Source: Bacillota bacterium | GTDB taxonomy: Bacteria; Bacillota; Dethiobacteria; DTU022 | Assembly (NCBI GenBank): GCA_012510625.1 | Contig: JAAZHP010000046.1 | Span: forward strand, 1-14,845 | Length of the DNA: 14,845 nt | Direction of reading: 5' to 3' | In this document: piece after piece, positions 1 through 6,071 of the stretch | How the letters are laid out: every line of letters starts with the position of its first letter | Position numbering within the stretch: the first letter of the stretch is position 1 | Position numbers and translations under genes: made by a program | Notes under the pieces: generated by a model | Told to the model about the DNA's origin: nothing | Database searches by the model: none | What the model saw: only the letters and a program-made list of their open reading frames with translations

Positions 1-33
1 AATAAAGGGCGGGCATGGAAGCCCGCCCCTACA
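1..33. repeat. Palindromic repeat of the GCCCCTACA family; possible spo0A terminator
   Basis: An 8-bp perfect stem, GGGCGGGC at 7-14 and GCCCGCCC at 21-28, encloses a 6-nt loop and is followed by CTACAGG. The same ending (CGCCCCTACAG) recurs at 11967-11977, so this belongs to a dispersed repeat family. Read on the minus strand, the hairpin is followed by TTTATT up to the window edge, so it could act as an intrinsic terminator for spo0A, whose stop codon lies about 55 bp before the hairpin. The T-rich tract is cut by the window edge, so terminator function is inferred. Nothing coding was seen in 1-82. Confidence 0.6.
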
Positions 34-82
34 GGTGAATACATAGATTATGCCTGCGCCATTTTATTTCACATCTAACCTC

Positions 83-877
83 TCACTTCTCAACTGCCAG
101 GTACGTTTTGTTGTTCAGGCGCAAGCGGTCGGCCATCATGGCTATGAACTCGGAGTTGGTCGGTTTGCCTTTTTCAGTCTTGATGGTGTAGCCAAAAAAC
201 TTTTTGATAACATCAATATTATTGCGGGCCCAGGCCACTTCAATAGCGTGGCGGATCGCCCTTTCAACCCGGCTCGGGGTGGTGGAAAAACGTTCCGCAA
301 TCTCCGGATAGAGAATCTTGGTGATGGAACCAAGCAGGTCAATATCCTCCACGACCATGATGATAGCGTCACGCAGGTAGAGATAGCCCTTGATATGGGC
401 GGGGATTCCGATCTGGTGCATAATTTCGGTGACTTCTTCCTCCAGCGATATTCTGGGCAGCCCTTTTTTGGCGGCTACCACATGCTTGTCCGTTTCCCGG
501 ACAACGGCGCTGCCGTTAAGCTGGCGGATTCTATCAGGCAGGATCTCCATATCAAAAGGTTTTAAGATATAGTAGGCCGCGCCGAGTTCTACCGCCCTCC
601 TGGTGACATTTTCGTGGCCGAATGCTGTAAGCATAATTATATGCGGTTTATGTTCCAGGTCCATCTCCGCGAGCGCCTCCAGCACGCCGATCCCGTCGAG
701 GTGAGGCATGATGATGTCGAGAATGAGGACATCGATCTGGTTGTCTTGAAACAGTTCCAATACTTCCTTTCCATTATAGGCGCTCCCGACAATTTCAAAA
801 TCGGGCTGCATTGAGAGGTATGAAGTGAGCAATCCGTTGAACTCGCGGTTGTCATCGGCTACTACAATTTTTAACAC
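83..877 (-). CDS. spo0A: Spo0A, sporulation response regulator and transcription factor
   Basis: Spo0A is the phosphorelay-activated DNA-binding protein that commits the cell to sporulation and binds 0A boxes (TGTCGAA core). The 264-residue product has the usual two-domain layout. The receiver domain is at about 1-120, with acidic pocket D8/D9, phosphoacceptor D54 (in LILDIIMP), T84 and K106. The C-terminal DNA-binding domain is at about 145-264 and contains the nearly invariant Spo0A helix SRVERAIRHAIEVAW. The length is typical of the family (about 260-270). The start is GTG at 875-877, preceded by AGGAGGG seven bases away. It lies downstream of spoIVB on the same strand, as in most spore-formers, and has its own sigma-H-like promoter and 0A box in the 92-bp gap. 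All key residues are intact. Confidence 0.98.
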   Translation of the reverse strand: MLKIVVADDNREFNGLLTSYLSMQPDFEIVGSAYNGKEVLELFQDNQIDVLILDIIMPHLDGIGVLEALAEMDLEHKPHIIMLTAFGHENVTRRAVELGAAYYILKPFDMEILPDRIRQLNGSAVVRETDKHVVAAKKGLPRISLEEEVTEIMHQIGIPAHIKGYLYLRDAIIMVVEDIDLLGSITKILYPEIAERFSTTPSRVERAIRHAIEVAWARNNIDVIKKFFGYTIKTEKGKPTNSEFIAMMADRLRLNNKTYLAVEK

Positions 878-922
878 ACTTTTTCCCTCCTAGAAATTTT
901 TAAACCCTCTGGTTAATTCAAA

Positions 923-951
923 ATATTCGACATATGGATGTAAAATCCTTC
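923..951 (-). promoter_or_regulatory. Sigma-H-type promoter of spo0A (Ps-like)
   Basis: On the minus strand the -35 element GAAGGATTT (951-943) is followed by an 11-bp spacer and the -10 element GTCGAATAT (931-923). Both fit the sigma-H consensus as known from Bacillus (RnAGGAnWW, 11-12 bp, RnnGAATWW) at every defined position. The predicted transcript start is near 915, giving a leader of about 38 nt before the GTG start of spo0A. In B. subtilis spo0A is induced from a sigma-H promoter called Ps, so this is the expected element. Activity is inferred from sequence only. Confidence 0.75.
926..932 (-). promoter_or_regulatory. 0A box overlapping the spo0A -10 element
   Basis: The minus strand reads TGTCGAA here, an exact match to the core of the Spo0A binding site. 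It overlaps the -10 element of the sigma-H-type promoter rather than lying upstream of it. Binding at this position would be expected to block RNA polymerase, which suggests negative feedback. Part of the match (CGAAT) is shared with the sigma-H -10 consensus, so a chance overlap cannot be ruled out. Confidence 0.5.
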
Positions 952-969
952 TTTCAAATATAAAAATTA

Positions 970-2256
970 TTAATTATTGGTAATTATTTCAGCCTCCTGA
1001 TACATCCATTCCAGGAATATGCCGTATCCCCGCGTGGGATCATTTATAAAAACGTGAGTTACCGCACCAACAAGTTTTCCATTCTGGATAATGGGGCTGC
1101 CGCTCATCCCCTGGATTATTCCTCCCGTGCTGTGCAGCAGCCTTTCATCCACTACCCGGATGATCATTCCCTTGTCCGTGGGATTTGTCTGGTAGGCTAT
1201 CTTCTCAATTTCCACAGCGTAACTGCCGATGGTTTCACCTTCAATCACGGTCAGGATCTCGGCAGGTCCCTTTTGAACCTCGCTGGCCAGGGCCATGGGC
1301 AGAGGATCCGGATAGGGAGAAGCCGTCTGTTGAAACTCGGTGATCTCTCCAAAAATGCCGTAAGTTGTATTTTTGATGATATTGCCCAAGCCGTCGTCGA
1401 CAAAGATTCCCGTCTTTTCGCCGGGCTGGCCCCGTTTGGCGGCTTTGATTTCAATAATTTTGGCTTTGACAATTGTTCCTTCACTCAAGTTGATCGGCTC
1501 CTGGGTGTCGGAATCGAGAATTACATGACCGAGAGCGCCGTACTTTTTAGTCAGGGGATCGTAGAAGGTAAGCGTGCCCACCCCGGCAGCGGAATCGCGC
1601 AGATAGAGGCCGATCCGGTAGGCGCCGTCTGAGGCAGAATAAAGCGGGGTAAGCGAGACCCTGAACTTTTTACCGCGGCGGCTGATCAACAGTTCCGTTC
1701 TGTTGCCGCCATTCTCTTCCAGTATCCGGGCGGCACTGGGAGCGTCGTCTACCTTTTTGCCGTTAATCTCCAGGATAGAATCACCGATTTTAATTCCGGC
1801 ATCACGGGCCGGAGATACATTTTTCCCGGATACATTAAAGTAGTAGTAGCCGACCACGTTGACACCCTGTGAACGAAGCTTGATCCCGATGGAATGTCCG
1901 CCGGGGATAAGCTTAACCTCCGGCACCACGTTTACCGTGACCCGGCGCAGCGGAATCCAGCCAAAAAGCGAGAATTCCAGTTTTACCTGTCCCAGGCTGT
2001 TGCCTTCCAGGCTGATGGGCGCATTTACCCGGTTCAAGTCCTTTAGAAGAGGGTTGCCGTTGAAAAGAATGATGTCATCGCAGTCACCGCGCACATAGAG
2101 GAAAGGGATGCGAAGGTTTACATAATATAACCCGCCGGGGTAGATTTTTATATTCTCCACCATGTTGGATTTTAGCTGCCAGCCTGCCAGGGCCGTCCAG
2201 AAAAGGGCAAGAATAAGAATAATATAGATAACATATTTGAAATTGGCTGGTTTCAT
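970..2256 (-). CDS. spoIVB: SpoIVB, forespore-secreted PDZ serine protease
   Basis: SpoIVB is made in the forespore, crosses into the intermembrane space and triggers processing of pro-sigma-K by cleaving the SpoIVFA/SpoIVFB signalling complex. The 428-residue product starts with a signal-anchor helix (about 8-25). A PDZ domain covers about 115-205 and begins with the typical LIPGGHSIGIKL. The S55-family protease domain follows. The triad can be placed by analogy with B. subtilis H236/D363/S378: H244 in GALGHV, D370 in RVVDERLL and S385 in GMSGSP. The length matches the family (about 425). The ATG start at 2254-2256 has a rather distant GGAAGGA upstream. It precedes spo0A on the same strand and has a sigma-G-like promoter upstream. 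Confidence 0.97.
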   Translation of the reverse strand: MKPANFKYVIYIILILALFWTALAGWQLKSNMVENIKIYPGGLYYVNLRIPFLYVRGDCDDIILFNGNPLLKDLNRVNAPISLEGNSLGQVKLEFSLFGWIPLRRVTVNVVPEVKLIPGGHSIGIKLRSQGVNVVGYYYFNVSGKNVSPARDAGIKIGDSILEINGKKVDDAPSAARILEENGGNRTELLISRRGKKFRVSLTPLYSASDGAYRIGLYLRDSAAGVGTLTFYDPLTKKYGALGHVILDSDTQEPINLSEGTIVKAKIIEIKAAKRGQPGEKTGIFVDDGLGNIIKNTTYGIFGEITEFQQTASPYPDPLPMALASEVQKGPAEILTVIEGETIGSYAVEIEKIAYQTNPTDKGMIIRVVDERLLHSTGGIIQGMSGSPIIQNGKLVGAVTHVFINDPTRGYGIFLEWMYQEAEIITNN

Positions 2257-2305
2257 AGATTATGCAATTCCTTCCGGTAATTATTTGGTTGTAGAGAAGC
2301 TCTTT

Positions 2306-2335
2306 TAAATTGTCCGCTGGAAGAGAAATTTATGC
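2306..2335 (-). promoter_or_regulatory. Sigma-G/sigma-F-type promoter candidate for spoIVB
   Basis: On the minus strand GCATA (2335-2331) is followed after 18 bp by CAATTTA (2312-2306). The sigma-G consensus is GHATR, 17-18 bp, CATnHTA, so the -35 matches fully and the -10 matches at all but one defined position. The same stretch also fits sigma-F fairly well (GGACAATTTA 15 bp after GCATA, one mismatch). The predicted transcript start is near 2299, about 43 nt before the ATG. SpoIVB is known to be made under forespore sigma factors in B. subtilis, which supports the reading. Confidence 0.5.
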
Positions 2336-2404
2336 TTTGCAGTTGACATAAGAGGCAAGCTTATATTTGACAGCGCATCGTCTTTACGGAAGGTTTGGCT
2401 TGAT

Positions 2405-3613
2405 TTGTTTAATATGTTCAAGAAAAATTGGGGAAAGATAAAAGAGGGTGTGGTTAGAAAGATGTTTTCCTGCCTGCACTGGCCTAAAAAAGCTGCATTC
2501 CATGCAGGGCGGTTGCGCAAGGACCGCTCTACCAAAAAGCTGATCCAGAGGATCCGTCCGGGAGAGATCGCCTTAATTGCTCACCGGGACCTGGACTGGA
2601 CTGCAGCGGAAGGACTGCTGCGCTGCGGTGTGAAAGCGGTTTTAAACACAGACTTGTTCTGCAGCGGTCTTTTTCCTCCGGCGGCGCTGCTGCATTTGCT
2701 GCGCAAGAAGGTACACCTGGTGGAAAACCTGGGCGAGCAATTTTTTGATGCCGTTGTTGAAGGAGAAGAGGTCAGAATTGTCGGGGGATCGGTATATCGC
2801 CGGGGAGTTGCAATTGGCCGCGGAGATCTAATTACTGAAAGTATTTATGAGCAGGTGTTCAGGGATGCGCTGCAGCGGAGGGAGCAGGTCGTTGAAGATT
2901 TCCTGGTTAATACTCTCAATTATGCTTACCGTGAACGCCGGTTAATTACTGAAAATATCCATTTGCCTCCTTTGAAAACTGTGTTTAAAAATCGTGACGC
3001 CGTGGTGGTGATCCGGGGAAAAGGTTTCCGCGAGGATCTCCGGGCGATGAAATTGTACTTGCGGGAAAAAAAACCCGTCCTGGTAGGCGTGGATGGGGGC
3101 GGGGATGCTCTTTTGGAATTCGGTTTGACTCCCGATATAATTATCGGCGACATGGACAGTGTCAGCGATGAGGCGCTGCGGCAGGCCCGTGAACTGGTGG
3201 TCCACGCTTATTCCGACGGCAGAGGCGTTCCAGGCCGGGAGAGGCTGGATCGGCTTGGGTTGAATTATCATGTTTTCAGTGCCCCGGGGACAAGCGAAGA
3301 TATTGCCCTTCTCCTGGCTCATGACCTGGAAGCGGCGCTTATCGTCGCAGTGGGAACGCATTTTTCGGTGACCGAATTCCTGGAAAAAGGGAGAAAAGGA
3401 ATGGCCAGCACCATCCTGGTCCGCCTTAAAGTAGGCGACCGGCTTGTTGATGCCAAGGGGGTTAGCCGTCTTTACCAGCCGCGGAAAGCGGGCGTATTGC
3501 TTCCCCTGGTCATCTGCGCCGGTTTGACCCCTCTGCTGGCGATGGCTTTTTTCTCCCCGCTGATCCGGCACCTTTTCAGTCTCATGATCTTTCGCCTTAA
3601 GCTGCTCCTCTAG
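2405..3613 (+). CDS. steA: SteA-like protein (thiamin pyrophosphokinase-like fold, membrane-anchored)
   Basis: The 402-residue product resembles the COG4825/SteA family. In Corynebacterium, SteA works with the membrane protein SteB at the cytokinetic ring; no activity is established in Firmicutes. A conserved N-terminal block (about 40-185) contains RIRPGEIALI. A thiamin-pyrophosphokinase-like domain follows, with GVDGGGDALL (228-237) and the acidic motif GDMDSVSD (248-255). One or two hydrophobic C-terminal segments (about 362-397) would anchor it to the membrane. The start is uncertain: TTG at 2405 has GGAAGG 11 bases upstream, while ATG at 2462 (residue 20) lies nearer the conserved region and has a weak purine-rich upstream stretch. 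The next gene is the SteB/MctB-like partner, the same pairing as in actinobacteria (Rv1697-Rv1698). Confidence 0.85.
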   Translation: MFNMFKKNWGKIKEGVVRKMFSCLHWPKKAAFHAGRLRKDRSTKKLIQRIRPGEIALIAHRDLDWTAAEGLLRCGVKAVLNTDLFCSGLFPPAALLHLLRKKVHLVENLGEQFFDAVVEGEEVRIVGGSVYRRGVAIGRGDLITESIYEQVFRDALQRREQVVEDFLVNTLNYAYRERRLITENIHLPPLKTVFKNRDAVVVIRGKGFREDLRAMKLYLREKKPVLVGVDGGGDALLEFGLTPDIIIGDMDSVSDEALRQARELVVHAYSDGRGVPGRERLDRLGLNYHVFSAPGTSEDIALLLAHDLEAALIVAVGTHFSVTEFLEKGRKGMASTILVRLKVGDRLVDAKGVSRLYQPRKAGVLLPLVICAGLTPLLAMAFFSPLIRHLFSLMIFRLKLLL

Positions 3614-3643
3614 AATGCCCGGCGGGATTGGAGGCGATGTACT

Positions 3644-4468
3644 ATCTTCGATTACCGGGAATACTTAATTTCAATAGGCGCAGTATTTCTGGCCCTGGCC
3701 CTGGGAATTTTAATCGGCGTTTCTTTTGGCGACAGTTTTCTCGTGGCCAACCAGCGCGACATTATCGAGTTGATGGAGGCCAATCTGGACCACCTTAAGG
3801 AGATGAACCGGCAGCAGGACATGGAGCTGAAGCGCTGGGAAAAGCTTAAGCCGCTGCTGCTCCGGAGCTTCCGGGGATCGATGGCCGGGAAAAAGATTTT
3901 ATTGCTTGGCCGCCGCGATAGCCAGCTGGAGCCGGTAAAGGAGCTGCTTTCCCCGAGCGGCGCCGGAGTGACAGTCATTTTAGCCCCGGATTTATGCGAA
4001 GGCAGCGATAAAAAGGAAGAAGGCCCGGACCGGATTGCCCCGGAAATACTGGCCGGCCTGCTGGATTCTCCGGGCGGGATTATGGCTGTGGCGGAAGATC
4101 TCGAAGCGCTGGGGTTGATGCTTCCGGAGGCGGAAGCAGGGCTGTTTGAAGACCCCCCGGATTGCTGCCTTCTTTTCCTGGAAGGGGTAGATCTTTCATC
4201 CGGCAGTTTTTTTTATGAGCTCTGGCGGGAGCTCCATGAACAAGGTACCAGGGTAATCGCGCTTTTCCCATGGCAGGAAGAGGCTTTAACCTTGCCGCTG
4301 CCCGGGATGCGCCCGGAGCCAAACCTGGTGGACAATATCGATACTTTTTGGGGGCAGATGGCCTTGCTGAAAATGCTTGCCGGCGGGGCCGGCGGGCACT
4401 ACGGCTTTGGCGGCGGCAGCAAGGGGCTGCTTCCGGCGGAAATAGGTGATGACTGCGATGGATATTGA
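3644..4468 (+). CDS. SteB/MctB-like membrane protein with non-canonical or frameshifted start
   Basis: The protein resembles the MctB/SteB family (copper transport outer membrane protein MctB in mycobacteria, SteB at the corynebacterial septum). It has a very short N-terminus, one transmembrane helix (about 8-28, LISIGAVFLALALGILIG), a charged coiled-coil-like stretch (about 35-70), a soluble domain and a glycine-rich tail. The open frame runs back to a stop at 3611-3613, but codons 3614-3742 contain no ATG, GTG or TTG. The first such codon is GTG at 3743, which would delete the membrane helix. I place the start at ATC 3644, nine bases after GGAGG (3630-3634). Alternatively, translation begins at ATG 3637 in another frame and one base has been gained or lost just after it. 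Glycosyltransferase translation starts within its last codons. The family call is good; the start is unresolved. Confidence 0.75.
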   Translation: MFDYREYLISIGAVFLALALGILIGVSFGDSFLVANQRDIIELMEANLDHLKEMNRQQDMELKRWEKLKPLLLRSFRGSMAGKKILLLGRRDSQLEPVKELLSPSGAGVTVILAPDLCEGSDKKEEGPDRIAPEILAGLLDSPGGIMAVAEDLEALGLMLPEAEAGLFEDPPDCCLLFLEGVDLSSGSFFYELWRELHEQGTRVIALFPWQEEALTLPLPGMRPEPNLVDNIDTFWGQMALLKMLAGGAGGHYGFGGGSKGLLPAEIGDDCDGY

Positions 4469-5144
4469 TGTGCTCATACCCGCATACAACGAATCCGGAT
4501 ACATCGGCCGGACGATAGCCGCTTTGAGAAAGCTGCCGCAGGTCAAGCGGGTCCTGGTGGTCGATGACGGTTCGACCGATGAGACCGCTGCAGAAGCCGC
4601 CGCTGCAGGAGCAGAGGTTTTCCGGCTGCTCCGCAACCGGGGCAAAGGAGCGGCGGTTCTTTTCGGGGCCCGTTTTGCCCGTGCTCCCTTCCTGGCCCTT
4701 GTCGACGCCGATTTAGGCGATTCTGCGGTGGAGCTGAAACGGCTGATCCCGCCGCTTCTTGAGGGCAGGGCGGAGATGACGGTGGCCCGCTTTCCCGAGA
4801 ATCGCCGCCGCGGCGGGTTAGGCCTGGTGAAGAAGCTGGCCTCCTGGTCGATCCGCCGCTCCACCGGCTGGCGGGCGCAGGAACCCCTTTCAGGGCAAAG
4901 AGTCTTCCGCCGCGAACTGCTGGAGCTGTTGTCTTTTCCACCGCTCGGTTTCGGTTTGGAAGTGGCCCTGACCATGGACCTGCTGCAGCGGGGATGCCGG
5001 ATCCTGGAAGTGCCCACATCGATGACCCACCGGGAAAGGGGAAGAAAACTCTCCGCTTTCCTGCACCGGGGCCGCCAGGGTGCCGCGCTTTTAAGCGAGC
5101 TCTGGCGGCGCCGGGATCGCCTGGTTAGGGGAGATTTCCGTTGA
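4458..5144 (+). CDS. Family 2 glycosyltransferase (DPM1/GtrB-like GT-A fold)
   Basis: A 228-residue single-domain glycosyltransferase without evident membrane helices. It begins with the GT2 hallmark VLIPAYNESGYIG, then has VVDDGSTD (nucleotide binding, D36/D37), RNRGKG (59-64) and the metal-binding DAD (D83/D85). A conserved QRVFRR segment lies near the acceptor region. It probably transfers a sugar from a nucleotide donor to a polyprenyl phosphate or similar carrier; donor and acceptor cannot be told from sequence. ATG 4458 is chosen because AGGTGAT (4444-4450) is a full anti-Shine-Dalgarno match seven bases upstream; GTG 4446 and ATG 4449 fall inside that site. It overlaps the preceding gene by 11 nt and the next by 4 nt, so translational coupling is likely. 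Confidence 0.88.
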   Translation: MDIDVLIPAYNESGYIGRTIAALRKLPQVKRVLVVDDGSTDETAAEAAAAGAEVFRLLRNRGKGAAVLFGARFARAPFLALVDADLGDSAVELKRLIPPLLEGRAEMTVARFPENRRRGGLGLVKKLASWSIRRSTGWRAQEPLSGQRVFRRELLELLSFPPLGFGLEVALTMDLLQRGCRILEVPTSMTHRERGRKLSAFLHRGRQGAALLSELWRRRDRLVRGDFR

Positions 5145-5980
5145 TTTTATTTGACTATGCCGAAGCCCTGGCCCTGCTGGCAGCTCCTCCCTGGGCCTTC
5201 GCCATTGGCCGCCGGTTGATCGACCTCTACGGCCGGAGCGGGATGGTAAAAGAGAATTACTGCGGCAGGGCAGTTTCTCCGGCGCTCGGGCCGGCTTTGC
5301 TGCTCGGCTACCTGCCCGTGGCTGCGGTTGAGGTCTGGAGCGGCCGTGATCCGGCCGCGGTTATGGCCCGGCTCTTTCTTCTCACCGGCTTTGCCTTCTA
5401 CGGGCTCTGGGACGACCTGATCAGCGACACGGCCAGCGGATTCAGGGGACATTTCGGCGCCTGGAGGCAAGGGAGACTTACCGCCGGCATGTTGAAAGTG
5501 ATCACGGCGATTCTGGCAGGCTTTCTCTTCATCGGGGCCCTTCCTTTTCCAACCTGGCGCCGCCTTGCGGCGCTGCCGCTTATACTGCTCAGCGCCAACG
5601 GTGTCAACCTTTTTGATCGCCGCCCCGGGCGGGCCTTGAAAATATTCTTCTCCGGCGCCGTGCTGATCATATTTCTGGCCCGCCCTCCTGTTGCAGCGGC
5701 GCAGCTGCTGCTTCCCCTGATGGCGGTAGGCCTGGCCGTGGCCCCCCTGGACCTGGAAGCATCCGCCATGATCGGTGACTGCGGGGCCAACCTGCTCGGA
5801 GCAGCCCTGGGGATTGGGGCCGTGCTCTATCTGCCCCTTACCTTGCAGGCGGCGCTGCTTCTATTTTGGGCCGGAGTTCATCTTTTCTGCGAATATTTCT
5901 CCCTGAGCCGGGTCATTGAGAGAAATCCAATATTGCGCCGCCTCGATTGCCTGGGCCGTTTCCGGGAAAAGTTAATTTAA
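5141..5980 (+). CDS. Divergent polyprenyl-phosphate sugar-1-phosphate transferase (MraY/WecA-like)
   Basis: A 279-residue, strongly hydrophobic integral membrane protein with many helices. Marks of the MraY/WecA/TagO superfamily are the aspartate pair D91/D92 in LWDDLISD, N153/N156/D159 in NGVNLFDRR, and D213 in MIGDCGANLLG. These enzymes move a sugar-1-phosphate from a UDP-sugar to undecaprenyl phosphate. This copy departs from the usual pattern: the second aspartate of the DGLDG motif is replaced (NLFDRRPGR), and the C-terminal histidine cluster is absent, with NPILRRLD in the equivalent place. It is also shorter than MraY (about 320-360). It may be a separate clade with altered chemistry. 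The TTG start overlaps the upstream stop (TTGA) and has AGGGGAG about eight bases upstream. Confidence 0.8.
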   Translation: MILFDYAEALALLAAPPWAFAIGRRLIDLYGRSGMVKENYCGRAVSPALGPALLLGYLPVAAVEVWSGRDPAAVMARLFLLTGFAFYGLWDDLISDTASGFRGHFGAWRQGRLTAGMLKVITAILAGFLFIGALPFPTWRRLAALPLILLSANGVNLFDRRPGRALKIFFSGAVLIIFLARPPVAAAQLLLPLMAVGLAVAPLDLEASAMIGDCGANLLGAALGIGAVLYLPLTLQAALLLFWAGVHLFCEYFSLSRVIERNPILRRLDCLGRFREKLI

Positions 5981-6071
5981 GATTAAGAGTACAGAACTCG
6001 GACGGCCGAACTGATGCATGGGCAAGGATTATCCGGAAGAGCGGCGAATTTAACAAAGGTGGCAGTATCTG

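Noticed and set aside
2343..2367. TTGACA followed by TATATT as a sigma-A promoter for steA
   Set aside because: The spacer is only 13 bp, too short for a normal sigma-A promoter.
4286..5017. Long open frame on the minus strand opposite the glycosyltransferase
   Set aside because: Its Ser/Arg/Pro-rich translation has no recognisable domain, and the plus-strand GT2 gene with intact motifs and ribosome site explains the DNA.
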